DNA from: Tenacibaculum adriaticum | GTDB taxonomy: Bacteria > Bacteroidota > Bacteroidia > Flavobacteriales > Flavobacteriaceae | Assembly (NCBI RefSeq): GCF_008124875.1 | Contig: NZ_VNIA01000001.1 | Coordinates: 124,001-188,000, forward strand | Length of the DNA stretch: 64,000 nt | Direction: 5' to 3' | In this document: positions 8,494 through 16,624 of the stretch, piece by piece | How positions within the stretch are numbered: position 1 is the first letter of the stretch | How the letters are laid out: each line of letters begins with the position of its first letter | The notes under the pieces: model-generated | What the model was told of the DNA's origin: nothing | Databases searched by the model: none | What the model saw: the letters and a program-made list of their open reading frames with translations, nothing else | Program-made: the position numbers and the translations under genes

Positions 8494-8510
8494 CAACTTT
8501 AAATTAAAAT

Positions 8511-9602
8511 ATGAAGACAATTCAATTTTCAAGAATAGATAAAGCAAAGTTTTTTAGAACTTTGAACAAGCGGGTAAACACCTACTTTAAAGATAATAAT
8601 ATTAAAAGAACGGGTAACTGGAAATTATACTCAAAAGCAATTTTAATGTTTGCAGTTTTTCTTGTGCCTTTCATTTTAATTTTAACAGTGAGCATGTCTC
8701 ATTGGTTAATATTAGCCTTAACCATTTTAATGGGAATAGGTATGGCGGGTGTTGGTATGAATGTAATGCACGATGCTAACCACGAATCCTTTTCAACGAA
8801 AAAATGGGTAAATAAATTAATGGGAAGTAGTATATACATTCTTGCAGGGAACGTATATAACTGGAAAGTGCAACATAATGTTTTGCATCACACGTTTACC
8901 AATATAAAAGATCATGATGAAGATATAGACGCGGGTAGAATTATTCGTTTTTCAAAAAAATCTACATGGCTTCCTATTCATAAATTTCAAAAATATTACT
9001 CTCCTATTTTATACGGATTGTTAACCATAAATTGGGCGATAACTACCGACTTTAAACAAATGCGAAGTTACTTAAAACGTAAATTATCGTACGGAGAGTT
9101 TCCAAATCCAGCAACAGAATGGACTAAATTGGTCATTTCTAAAATAGTTTATTATTTACTTTGGATTGTTTTACCAATCGCAATTATGGATGTTGCATGG
9201 TGGAAAGTATTAATTGGTTTTTTCGTAATGCATTACACAGCAGGAATCATTTTAAGTGTGGTATTTCAATTGGCACATATTGTACCTTCTACCAAAATGC
9301 CTGAACCAGATGAGAATGGAAATATGGAACATACTTGGGCAGTACACCAATTATACACAACGGCTAATTTTGCACCTAAAAACTGGTTAGTTAATTTTTA
9401 TACAGGCGGGTTAAACCACCAAGTAGAGCATCATATTTTCCCTCATATTTCTCATGTTCACTATGATAAATTAGCGAAAATTGTGAAAGAAACTGCGAAG
9501 GAGTTCAATCTTCCATACAACGAATACAAAACTATGCGACGTGCTATTATAGAACATTTTAATCACCTTGCAGAACTTGGTAAAAAACCTCAACTAGCAT
9601 AA
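8511..9602 (+). CDS. Membrane fatty acid desaturase (acyl-lipid/linoleoyl-CoA desaturase type)
   Basis: 363 aa. The three histidine boxes that bind the di-iron centre are present: HDANH (87-91), HNVLHH (122-127) and NHQVEHH (302-308). Hydrophobic helices lie around 42-80 and 190-245. The Q-x-x-H-H third box is the front-end desaturase form, but there is no fused cytochrome b5 domain. It introduces a double bond into membrane acyl chains using O2 and an external electron donor, and probably helps set membrane fluidity in the cold. The regiospecificity cannot be read from the sequence. The aminotransferase follows by 12 bases. Confidence 0.92.
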   Translation: MKTIQFSRIDKAKFFRTLNKRVNTYFKDNNIKRTGNWKLYSKAILMFAVFLVPFILILTVSMSHWLILALTILMGIGMAGVGMNVMHDANHESFSTKKWVNKLMGSSIYILAGNVYNWKVQHNVLHHTFTNIKDHDEDIDAGRIIRFSKKSTWLPIHKFQKYYSPILYGLLTINWAITTDFKQMRSYLKRKLSYGEFPNPATEWTKLVISKIVYYLLWIVLPIAIMDVAWWKVLIGFFVMHYTAGIILSVVFQLAHIVPSTKMPEPDENGNMEHTWAVHQLYTTANFAPKNWLVNFYTGGLNHQVEHHIFPHISHVHYDKLAKIVKETAKEFNLPYNEYKTMRRAIIEHFNHLAELGKKPQLA

Positions 9603-9614
9603 ACAACACTATAA

Positions 9615-10802
9615 ATGTCACACCCATTATCTAACAGGATTAACAGTTTACCTGTTTCAGAAACTTTAGCCATGGCTGCTAAAGCACGCGAATTAAAAGC
9701 GCAAGGAAAAGATATTATTAGCTTAAGCTTAGGCGAACCCGATTTTAATACACCCGATTTTATTAAAGAGGCCGCAATTGAAGCTATTAATCAAAATTAC
9801 AACTCATACACTCCTGTAGATGGTTATGTTGAGTTAAAAGAAGCTATTTGCGTAAAATTTAAACGTGATAATAACGTTGACTATTCACCTAATCAAATTG
9901 TAGTCTCTACAGGTGCAAAACAATCTATTGCTAACATTGCACAAGTTTTATTAAACTCTGGTGACGAAGTTTTATTACCAGCTCCTTATTGGGTAAGTTA
10001 TTCAGCAATCGCAACTTTATGTGAAGCTAAATATATTGAAATTCCTTCGTCAATAGAATCGGATTTTAAAATTACTCCTGAGCAATTAGAAGCGGCGATT
10101 ACACCAAAAACAAAAATGATTTTCTTTAACTCGCCAAACAACCCAAGTGGTACAGTTTATAGCGAAAAAGAATATCGTGCATTGGCAAAAGTATTAGAAA
10201 AGCATCCACAGATTTTTATCCTTTCTGATGAAATCTACGAACATATTAACTACGGTACAAAACCCTTTAGTTTTGCTGCGATCGAAAACATGTACGATCG
10301 TACCATTACTGTTAACGGATTAGCAAAAGCGTTTGCAATGACTGGTTGGAGAGTGGGTTACATAGGTGCTCCAGAATGGATTGCTAAGGCTTGTACAAAA
10401 ATGCAAGGGCAAATTACTTCTGGAACCAATTGCATTGCACAACGCGCTGCAATTACAGCTGTTTTAGCAGATCCAAGTAAAGTACAATTTATGGTAGATG
10501 AATTCAAAAGCCGTAGAGATATTGTATTAGATTTATTAGGAAAAATTGAAGGATTTAAACTAAACGTACCAGAAGGTGCTTTTTATGTTTTCCCAGATAT
10601 TTCTGCTTTCTTCGGAAAGACTATTCGTAATAAAGAAATTAAAAATGCAAACGACTTCTCAATGTTCTTGTTAGAAGAAGCAAATGTAGCTACCGTAACT
10701 GGTGATGCTTTTGGAGCCCCAAATTGCATTCGTTTATCATATGCTGCATCAGAATTACAATTACGCGAAGCGATTAAAAGAATTAAAGAAGTTTTGAGTT
10801 AA
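9615..10802 (+). CDS. Class I PLP-dependent aminotransferase (aspartate aminotransferase type)
   Basis: 395 aa. Fold type I signatures: the N-terminal ISLSLGEPDFNTPDFI, SPNNPSGTVYS, ILSDEIYEHINYG with the PLP-contacting Asp/Tyr, and the Schiff-base lysine in NGLAKAFAMTGWRVGY. The C-terminal arginine for the carboxylate is in NCIRLSYA. This is the subgroup Igamma aspartate/prephenate aminotransferase lineage. It is likely to exchange amino groups between aspartate and 2-oxoglutarate, and other substrates are possible. It ends at a strong terminator shared with the opposing gene. Confidence 0.92.
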   Translation: MSHPLSNRINSLPVSETLAMAAKARELKAQGKDIISLSLGEPDFNTPDFIKEAAIEAINQNYNSYTPVDGYVELKEAICVKFKRDNNVDYSPNQIVVSTGAKQSIANIAQVLLNSGDEVLLPAPYWVSYSAIATLCEAKYIEIPSSIESDFKITPEQLEAAITPKTKMIFFNSPNNPSGTVYSEKEYRALAKVLEKHPQIFILSDEIYEHINYGTKPFSFAAIENMYDRTITVNGLAKAFAMTGWRVGYIGAPEWIAKACTKMQGQITSGTNCIAQRAAITAVLADPSKVQFMVDEFKSRRDIVLDLLGKIEGFKLNVPEGAFYVFPDISAFFGKTIRNKEIKNANDFSMFLLEEANVATVTGDAFGAPNCIRLSYAASELQLREAIKRIKEVLS

Positions 10803-10823
10803 AACCTACTTATATACACAAAC

Positions 10824-10858
10824 AAAAATCCCGAGTTAATAACTCGGGATTTTTTTAT
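10824..10858. terminator. Bidirectional terminator after the aminotransferase gene
   Basis: atcccgagtt (10828-10837) and aactcgggat (10841-10850) form a perfect 10-bp stem with a 3-nt loop, with A5 before and T7 after. Confidence 0.93.
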
Positions 10859-10861
10859 TTC

Positions 10862-11341
10862 TTAAAAAGGTAATTTTAATTTCTTATATTTTTTCTTTTT
10901 CATCTTTTTTAAATACAAAACTTTTTTATCGTAATCTATAAATGCTCTACCTTGCTCTAAAATATCAGCTCCAATAATACCTTGTACCTCATCAGCATCA
11001 TGTTGTTTTAAAGCCGTATTTACATGTGTTAAGTCAAACAATACTAAATGACTTTCATTTGTTTTCCACTTCCCAATTTTTAGAGTATTATTTACAGATT
11101 TTTGAGTAACCATATCCGTAGCTCCTGCACCAGCCGCTTTAACATCACTTTCTTCGGAAATCAATTTAAAATGTTCTATTAGATCTAATCCAACACACGA
11201 ATTCGAGGCACCAGTATCTAAAATAAAATTACCTGAAACTCCATTTATTTTTGCTGATAATTCTAAATGATTAGTAACTATCTTTTTTAATTTAATTTTG
11301 ATGTATTTCTTTTTTCGTAATACTTTTTTCAAACTTGCCAT
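10862..11341 (-). CDS. Retropepsin-like aspartyl protease (clan AA)
   Basis: 159 aa. The catalytic motif is FILDTGASNSCV with D42-T-G-A45, followed by a flap-like region and IIGADILEQGRAFIDYDKK, the usual second hydrophobic-hydrophobic-Gly motif. One domain only, so it would work as a homodimer like retroviral and DUF1758-type proteases. No signal peptide; the N-terminus is very Lys-rich. Substrate unknown. It has its own divergent promoter box and shares the 160-nt upstream gap with tatD. Confidence 0.82.
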   Translation of the reverse strand: MASLKKVLRKKKYIKIKLKKIVTNHLELSAKINGVSGNFILDTGASNSCVGLDLIEHFKLISEESDVKAAGAGATDMVTQKSVNNTLKIGKWKTNESHLVLFDLTHVNTALKQHDADEVQGIIGADILEQGRAFIDYDKKVLYLKKMKKKKYKKLKLPF

Positions 11342-11347
11342 TTCTCG

Positions 11348-11355
11348 TACTTTTG
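11348..11355 (+). promoter_or_regulatory. -7 box (TAnnTTTG) facing tatD
   Basis: TACTTTTG is an exact match on the plus strand, about 146 bases before tatD. Transcription from here would place the palindromic repeat at 11376-11487 in the leader. It overlaps the start region of the divergent gene, so its use is uncertain. Confidence 0.4.
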
Positions 11356-11367
11356 CTATCTGATAAA

Positions 11368-11375
11368 CAAAAATA
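11368..11375 (-). promoter_or_regulatory. -7 box (TAnnTTTG) of the aspartyl protease gene
   Basis: The minus strand reads TATTTTTG, an exact match 27 bases upstream of the ATG at 11341. Confidence 0.55.
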
Positions 11376-11487
11376 CGTCATTACGAACACTATTAAAATC
11401 AAAATACATTTTGATTGAAAATAAAAACGAAGTTTATGAAGTAATCTCATAAAAAGATTGCTTCGTCATTTCTTCCTCGCAATGACT
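11376..11487. repeat. REP-like palindromic element, copy 1 (elongated)
   Basis: The outer arms cgtcattacga (from 11376) and tcgcaatgac (11477-11486) are near-complementary. The inner hairpin is gaagtaatct (11438-11447) with agattgcttc (11455-11464). Between the left outer arm and the inner hairpin lie about 50 extra bases with their own dyad (atcaaaat, ac, attttgat at 11398-11415). A shorter copy is at 12744-12813. The same core is, as I recall, a very common intergenic repeat in flavobacteria. Confidence 0.8.
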
Positions 11488-11501
11488 TAAGAAAACTAGA
11501 A

Positions 11502-12266
11502 ATGATTACAGATACACATACTCACTTATATTCAGAACAATTTGATGAAGATAGAAATGAAATGATAGCCCGCGCAAAAGAAGTTGGCGTTTCTCGTTTT
11601 TTTATTCCTGCTATCGATAGTTCTTATACGCAACGCATGTTAGATTTAGAAACGAACTATCCTAACGATGTGTTTTTAATGATGGGCTTGCATCCCACTT
11701 CGGTAAAAGAAAATTACAAAGAAGAATTAGCACATGTAAAAGAATGGATTGATAAACGTGACTTCTATGCAATTGGCGAAATTGGTATCGATTTATACTG
11801 GGATAAAACTTTTTTACCTCAACAACAAGAAGCTTTCAGAACGCAAATTCAATGGGCAAAAGAGAAAAAATTACCGATTGTAATTCATTGTCGTGATGCT
11901 TTTGATGAAATTTTTGAAGTGTTAGAAACTGAAAAAGGCGATGATTTATTCGGAATTTTTCACTGCTTTACCGGAACATTAGAGCAAGCACAGAAAGCAA
12001 TTTCTTACAACATGAAATTAGGAATTGGAGGAGTTGCTACCTTTAAAAATGGAAAAATAGATCAGTTTTTGAATCAAATAGCTATTGAACATATTGTTTT
12101 AGAAACCGATTCACCTTATTTAGCTCCCACTCCATACCGAGGAAAACGTAACGAAAGTAGTTATATAACTCAAGTTGCAGGTAAATTAGTAGATATTTAC
12201 GGGTTATCGTATCAAGAAATTTCAAAAATTACTACTCAGAATTCTAAAGAGATTTTTGGTGTCTAA
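11502..12266 (+). CDS. TatD-family metal-dependent deoxyribonuclease
   Basis: 254 aa TIM-barrel amidohydrolase fold. Metal ligands are visible in ITDTHTHLYSEQFD (HTH at the N-terminus), AIGEIGIDLYWD (Glu), LPIVIHCRDAF (His), GIFHCFTGTLEQA (His) and IVLETDSPYLAP (Asp). The YRGKRNE segment is typical. TatD enzymes are 3'-5' exonucleases used in DNA repair. The last codons overlap the start of the next gene, so the pair is translationally coupled. The pair is bracketed by two copies of the same palindromic repeat. Confidence 0.93.
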   Translation: MITDTHTHLYSEQFDEDRNEMIARAKEVGVSRFFIPAIDSSYTQRMLDLETNYPNDVFLMMGLHPTSVKENYKEELAHVKEWIDKRDFYAIGEIGIDLYWDKTFLPQQQEAFRTQIQWAKEKKLPIVIHCRDAFDEIFEVLETEKGDDLFGIFHCFTGTLEQAQKAISYNMKLGIGGVATFKNGKIDQFLNQIAIEHIVLETDSPYLAPTPYRGKRNESSYITQVAGKLVDIYGLSYQEISKITTQNSKEIFGV

Positions 12267-12741
12267 AATTGAAACTACATATTACAAATCACCTATTGGA
12301 ACTCTTGAAATAAAAGGTGATAAAAATGGTATTCAATCTATTTTGTTTGATAAAAATGATATTGAAACTTCAACCGAAGTTCCAGATTCATTACAAAACT
12401 GCATAACACAGTTGGATGAGTATTTTTCTAGAGAAAGAACAGAATTCAACCTAAAATTAAACCCCAAAGGAACCAATTTTCAACAAAAAGTTTGGGGAGA
12501 ATTATTAAATATTCCTTTTAATAAAACAAGGAGTTATTTAGAACAAACAAAAGCATTAGGAGACGTAAAAGCAATTCGTGCAGTTGCTTCTGCTAATGGT
12601 AAAAACCCTATTTCGATTATTATACCTTGTCATAGAGTTATAGGTTCCGACGGCTCATTAACCGGATATGCTGGTGGCATTTGGCGTAAAAAATGGCTAT
12701 TAGAACACGAAAGTGGAAATAAACAACAAAGTCTTTTTTAA
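12259..12741 (+). CDS. ogt: Methylated-DNA-[protein]-cysteine S-methyltransferase
   Basis: 160 aa from the GTG at 12259; a TTG at 12256 is also possible. Both starts lie inside the 3' end of tatD. The active-site motif IIIPCHRVIG holds the acceptor cysteine (about residue 124). The upstream helix FQQKVWGELLNIPFNKTRSY and the C-terminal GYAGGIWRKKWLLEHE are those of O6-alkylguanine DNA alkyltransferases. The protein transfers methyl groups from O6-methylguanine to itself and is used once. The pairing with tatD suggests a small DNA repair operon. Confidence 0.93.
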   Translation: MSKIETTYYKSPIGTLEIKGDKNGIQSILFDKNDIETSTEVPDSLQNCITQLDEYFSRERTEFNLKLNPKGTNFQQKVWGELLNIPFNKTRSYLEQTKALGDVKAIRAVASANGKNPISIIIPCHRVIGSDGSLTGYAGGIWRKKWLLEHESGNKQQSLF

Positions 12742-12743
12742 CA

Positions 12744-12813
12744 CGTCATTGCTAAATATTTATATTGAAGCAATCTTACTACATAAAGATTACTTCACCT
12801 TGCTCGTAATGAC
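12744..12813. repeat. REP-like palindromic element, copy 2
   Basis: The outer arms cgtcattgc (12744-12752) and gctcgtaatgac (12802-12813) enclose an inner hairpin gaagcaatctt (12768-12778) with aagattacttc (12785-12795). It is the same core as copy 1 at 11376. It lies between the convergent ogt and tadA genes, where it may also stop transcription. Confidence 0.82.
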
Positions 12814-12817
12814 TAAA

Positions 12818-13264
12818 TTAATTTAAGTTTCGTTTTTCTACAAAAAAACGTTTCAATAACAAACCACATTCCTCTTCTAAAACTCCAGAAATCACTTTTG
12901 TTTTTGGATGTAATTTAGTTTCTAAAACACTAAACCCGAGTTTTGGCTCTCTGGCTCCGTAAACAATTTTACCAATTTGCGCCCAATAACTTGCCCCCGC
13001 ACACATTTGGCACGGCTCGAGTGTAACATATAAAATACAATCTTTTAAATATTTTCCTCCTAAAAAATCAGAAGCTGATGTATATGCTTGCATTTCTGCA
13101 TGTGCTGTCACATCATTTAAAGTCTCCGTTAAATTATGTGCACGGGCTATAATTTGATCTTTTAAAACGATAACCGCTCCTACCGGAACCTCTCCTTTAT
13201 CAAAAGCTGTTTGCGCTTCTTGCAAAGCTTTTTTCATAAAATATTCGTCATCAAACGGATTCAT
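12818..13264 (-). CDS. tadA: tRNA-specific adenosine deaminase
   Basis: 148 aa cytidine-deaminase-fold protein. Zinc motif: H55-A-E57 in VTAHAEMQAY plus P-C85-x-x-C88 in LEPCQMCAGA, both complete. GEVPVGAVIV near residue 25 is the usual TadA lead. It converts A34 to inosine in the anticodon of tRNA-Arg(ACG). A related nucleoside deaminase cannot be fully excluded, but length and motifs fit TadA. Monocistronic, with its own promoter box. Confidence 0.9.
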   Translation of the reverse strand: MNPFDDEYFMKKALQEAQTAFDKGEVPVGAVIVLKDQIIARAHNLTETLNDVTAHAEMQAYTSASDFLGGKYLKDCILYVTLEPCQMCAGASYWAQIGKIVYGAREPKLGFSVLETKLHPKTKVISGVLEEECGLLLKRFFVEKRNLN

Positions 13265-13288
13265 TTATATTGTTTTTAAGTGATAAAA

Positions 13289-13296
13289 CAAAAGTA
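13289..13296 (-). promoter_or_regulatory. -7 box (TAnnTTTG) of tadA
   Basis: The minus strand reads TACTTTTG, an exact match 25 bases upstream of the tadA ATG. Confidence 0.6.
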
Positions 13297-13333
13297 GCTA
13301 AAAATTGAAGCTACATACTCTGTACAAAATAGT

Positions 13334-13341
13334 TATTTTTA
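13334..13341 (+). promoter_or_regulatory. Probable -7 box of lpxH
   Basis: TATTTTTA followed by CC, one base off the consensus. It is 15 bases upstream of the TTG start chosen for lpxH and speaks against the earlier start at 13305. Confidence 0.4.
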
Positions 13342-13355
13342 CCAAAAATTTCGAT

Positions 13356-14120
13356 TTGATATCAATCAACACTTCAGAAAATAAGAAAATCTATTTTGCT
13401 TCAGATCAACATTTAGGAGCACCCACTCAAGAAGCAAGTTTTCCTCGCGAACAAAAATTTGTTCGTTGGCTCGATGAAATAAAAATGGATGCAGAAGCCA
13501 TCTTTTTACTAGGTGATTTATTTGATTTTTGGTTTGAATACAAAACCGTTGTTCCAAAAGGTTTCGTTCGTGTATTAGGAAAACTAGCCGAAATTAAAGA
13601 CAGCGGAATTCCGATTTATTTCTTTGTAGGAAATCATGACTTATGGATGTGTGATTATTTTGAAACCGAATTGAACATACCTGTATATCATTCGCCTCAA
13701 GAATTCACCATTAACGGGAAATCATTTTTAATTGGTCACGGTGATGGATTAGGACCACATGATAAAGGTTACAAACGAATGAAAAAAGTGTTTACTTTTA
13801 AACCATTTCAATGGTTATTTCGTTGGTTACACCCTGATATTGGCGTTCGTTTAGGGCAATATATGTCCGTTAAAAACAAGTTGATTTCGGGTGATGAAGA
13901 TGCTAAATTTTTAGGCGAAGAAAATGAATGGTTAGTACAATATTGTAAAAAGAAGCTTACTGAAAGACACTATAATTATTTTGTTTTTGGCCATCGTCAT
14001 CTTCCTTTGGAAATTGAATTACAGGAAAACAGTATATATATCAATTTAGGTGATTGGATTGGGTATTTTACTTATGGTGTTTTTGAGAGAAGTGGTTTTT
14101 CTTTGAATGGGTATAAATAA
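13356..14120 (+). CDS. lpxH: UDP-2,3-diacylglucosamine diphosphatase
   Basis: 254 aa from the TTG at 13356; the frame is open back to 13305, but those 17 residues are unlike the family. Calcineurin-like metallophosphatase motifs in order: ASDQHLG, LLGDLFDFWFE, FVGNHDLW, LIGHGDGLGP and FGHRHLP. The enzyme cleaves UDP-2,3-diacylglucosamine to lipid X and UMP in lipid A synthesis at the inner membrane face, so a lipopolysaccharide or lipid A outer membrane is implied. It ends before a strong two-way terminator. The start codon is the least certain part. Confidence 0.88.
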   Translation: MISINTSENKKIYFASDQHLGAPTQEASFPREQKFVRWLDEIKMDAEAIFLLGDLFDFWFEYKTVVPKGFVRVLGKLAEIKDSGIPIYFFVGNHDLWMCDYFETELNIPVYHSPQEFTINGKSFLIGHGDGLGPHDKGYKRMKKVFTFKPFQWLFRWLHPDIGVRLGQYMSVKNKLISGDEDAKFLGEENEWLVQYCKKKLTERHYNYFVFGHRHLPLEIELQENSIYINLGDWIGYFTYGVFERSGFSLNGYK

Positions 14121-14162
14121 AAAGTATTAAATGATTGCTTTTTTAAATTGAAAAGAGAATAA

Positions 14163-14196
14163 TAAAAAATACCTGTAAAGATTACAGGTATTTTTT
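14163..14196. terminator. Bidirectional terminator between lpxH and the lipoprotein operon
   Basis: tacctgta (14170-14177) and tacaggta (14183-14190) pair across loop aagat. The stem is extended by A6 and T6 on either side. Confidence 0.92.
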
Positions 14197-14223
14197 ATTA
14201 TTCTCTTAAATTCTATACAATCT

Positions 14224-14946
14224 TTAAGGCAAACTAAATTCTGTAGACTCAAACAATCCAAAAGCCCCTCCTTGAGCTATAATTTTTGAACAGAAAGGTA
14301 CCGTTAGAGAATAAGAACCATTACCCCATGCACAACACATACCATCACCATAAGCATCATTAATTGTAAATGTATAAGTACCGTCTGGCAAAGTCATGTC
14401 TATGTTAATTTCTTGTCCTGAATACGCCCCTCCAGAAGCCACTACCGCTGAACTTGAATCTTGTATTTGCCAACTTGTTTCTTCTGGAAAAAGATCAAAA
14501 ACTATATTTAAATGAATATCATTAGAAAAACAAACTTTTTTATAGTCAATAATAACCTCATCTGGATTCCCAGCAATTTTTAATACTAACGATCTTTGTA
14601 CATCAAGAGGAATAGACTCAAAATTAAACTTTATTGGGGTAGTTCCCGATGTCTCTCCTGCTTTAATTACTATTGCTCCTGTAAAACTATAATCCATTCT
14701 ACTCCCTATAGACTCATCACTTACTTCTACCTCTACATAACGGTCTGCTGGATACGTAGTAGAAGCTTCAACAATCAAATCATAAACTAATCCTTCAGGA
14801 GAGTCAATAATTAATGATGTTGAAGTGGATTTAAAAGAATCTATAGGATTCTCAATCAATTCTTCTTTGTTATTTATATCACAACTAGAGAATGTTATTC
14901 CTAGAAATAATATCGTTAATAAAAAGTATATATTCTTAATTTTCAT
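14224..14946 (-). CDS. Lipoprotein with C-terminal GDGMCC-type domain, fourth gene of the TonB receptor operon
   Basis: 240 aa. Lipobox TFSSC near residue 22, then CDINNKEEL, an acidic stretch that may act as a Bacteroidota surface-export signal. Residues about 45-125 look like an Ig/Calx-beta-type strand domain (FTGAIVIKAGETSGTTPIKF). The C-terminal part, with PEETSWQIQDSS, GGAYSGQ, LPDGTYTFTINDAYGDGMCC and GSYSL, is a beta-domain I have seen in other secreted Bacteroidota proteins, function unknown. The gene overlaps the preceding lipoprotein by 11 bases. A ligand-binding role with the receptor is inference. Confidence 0.75.
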   Translation of the reverse strand: MKIKNIYFLLTILFLGITFSSCDINNKEELIENPIDSFKSTSTSLIIDSPEGLVYDLIVEASTTYPADRYVEVEVSDESIGSRMDYSFTGAIVIKAGETSGTTPIKFNFESIPLDVQRSLVLKIAGNPDEVIIDYKKVCFSNDIHLNIVFDLFPEETSWQIQDSSSAVVASGGAYSGQEINIDMTLPDGTYTFTINDAYGDGMCCAWGNGSYSLTVPFCSKIIAQGGAFGLFESTEFSLP

Positions 14947-15748
14947 AATTTAAATTTTGAGTGAAATTAAAAAGTTTATTGCCAGGAACATCAGGATCAT
15001 CAGACACATCTACTAATATTACATCTTGATCTGTCGATCCATTTAAATCCAAGTTTGAACCACTAAAAATTTCAATAGAAGTATCTGGTTTTACTACGTA
15101 TATTGTATAACCAGGATCTGTTAATGGAGCAGAATAAATATCTATCGCATAATAAAAGTCTGGTGAAATATCAATTGAATTTTGAATATTAGCATTTATA
15201 GGAATAGAAAAACTTGTACTTAGCCCACCATATAAATCGGCCTCCCATCCTCCATCAGAATTAAATGCAGCAAATGAGAAGAATACATCTGTTGGTGAAT
15301 CTAAAGACAATACTATATTTATAGCATTTGCAGACGCTGCTGGAACACTAACTAGTTTTACAGAAGTTTGAGCACCAAGCACCAAACTAGTATTATATAA
15401 ACTAACCGCCTTTGTAAGAGTGATATTACTTACATTACCCACTACATTAGGTATAGTTATTGGAGCAACAGTATCTCCGCTATTTAAAACGACCGATTTT
15501 TCAACCCCATTTAATGTGTATATAAATTGACTTGTAGTCTCCACTGGACTAGATAAAACAACATTAACAGTTGCTTCATTTTCTGGAGGTGAAGGAAAAA
15601 CAAAAATTTCTCCCGTTTTATCCAATGAAGCAGTTACGATAGTTCCCGAAGGCCTTATAGCAGGATCATCATCCACCGCACACGAATTTAACAAAGCTCC
15701 TATCAAAATAAACGAAAATATATGTATTTTTTTTAATGTTTTTTTCAT
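14936..15748 (-). CDS. Lipoprotein of unknown function, third gene of the TonB receptor operon
   Basis: 270 aa. Lipobox LLNSC near 19-23, followed by AVDDDPA, an acidic patch right after the lipidated cysteine that fits surface-export signals known from Flavobacteriia. The rest is rich in Ser, Thr, Val and Asn, with no Cys after the lipobox, and reads as beta-sandwich material. No enzyme motif seen. It lies 10 bases after its upstream neighbour and overlaps the next gene. I do not recognise the family. Confidence 0.7.
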   Translation of the reverse strand: MKKTLKKIHIFSFILIGALLNSCAVDDDPAIRPSGTIVTASLDKTGEIFVFPSPPENEATVNVVLSSPVETTSQFIYTLNGVEKSVVLNSGDTVAPITIPNVVGNVSNITLTKAVSLYNTSLVLGAQTSVKLVSVPAASANAINIVLSLDSPTDVFFSFAAFNSDGGWEADLYGGLSTSFSIPINANIQNSIDISPDFYYAIDIYSAPLTDPGYTIYVVKPDTSIEIFSGSNLDLNGSTDQDVILVDVSDDPDVPGNKLFNFTQNLNYEN

Positions 15749-15758
15749 AATTTATTTT

Positions 15759-16613
15759 TTAAAGTTGTGAAATTATATAAGTTACATCATCTCCATTTGT
15801 TTCTTTATTGAACTGAAAGAGTATACTATCATCTGATATTGTTCCCGTATATTCTATTTCTTGAGCATCTGGAAACGTAAATGTCATTGTATAATCTACA
15901 GCTACAGGAGACGTCCAATATTGTGCATAAACTGTAAATATATTATCCACTTCTAACGTTGGTAATTCTACGATTTCCGTAGTGGTTGTTCCTACACTGT
16001 AATCAATTACGTTAGCATTTAACAACTCCGTTCCTCTTATTAAATACAAATCTAAATCCGCTGAACTATTCCTCCAGGTAAACTCAACTTGTACATCACC
16101 AACAGTAGTTTCAACTACAGTAGGAAGAACATCATAAACTTTTACTATTCTCTCCTTTTTGTTTACATCAGAAGCACTGATTACATATTGCTGTGTGAGT
16201 GTTGTTGCTGTTGTAAAGTTTTTAATTCGCACAGTATACGTTTCTTCTCCATCATTCAAAGTATCATCAGAGAAGGTAAATGTAACTGGTACTGATGTTA
16301 CTCCTGCAGGAATGATGAAATTCTCTTGATAAGTTACTTCCTGAACACCTGAACTTTCAATAGAACCATCTGACGATGTAACTTCTAACTCAACATTACC
16401 ATCATAAGATAAAGCTTTTGATAAGAAGACTTCAAAAACTACTTCTCCTCCGTCTTCCAAAAGACTCGCTCCATTATTATCATCTAAGAAGCCAATTACA
16501 ACTTCTTCTGTCTCTGTTACTGTAGATTCTATTGGTCCGAAATTATCATTTTCACAGGCAATAAATGTCATTGAAAAGACGAATAGATATATTATTAATT
16601 TTAAATTTTTCAT
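15759..16613 (-). CDS. Lipoprotein with Calx-beta-like domain, second gene of the TonB receptor operon
   Basis: 284 aa from the ATG at 16613; the frame runs on to 16700 inside the receptor gene but lacks a signal there. Lipobox TFIAC, then ENDNFGP, an acidic run after the cysteine. Residues about 35-135 show the Calx-beta pattern (VVFEVFLSKALSYDGNVELE, then FSDDTLNDGEETYTVRI). The C-terminal part contains VEFTWRNSSADLDLYLI, resembling the pre-peptidase C-terminal (PPC-like) beta-domain. It begins 11 bases after the receptor and is certainly in the same transcript. It is probably a surface partner of the receptor; the ligand is unknown. Confidence 0.75.
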   Translation of the reverse strand: MKNLKLIIYLFVFSMTFIACENDNFGPIESTVTETEEVVIGFLDDNNGASLLEDGGEVVFEVFLSKALSYDGNVELEVTSSDGSIESSGVQEVTYQENFIIPAGVTSVPVTFTFSDDTLNDGEETYTVRIKNFTTATTLTQQYVISASDVNKKERIVKVYDVLPTVVETTVGDVQVEFTWRNSSADLDLYLIRGTELLNANVIDYSVGTTTTEIVELPTLEVDNIFTVYAQYWTSPVAVDYTMTFTFPDAQEIEYTGTISDDSILFQFNKETNGDDVTYIISQL

Positions 16614-16624
16614 TTTTTCTAGTT

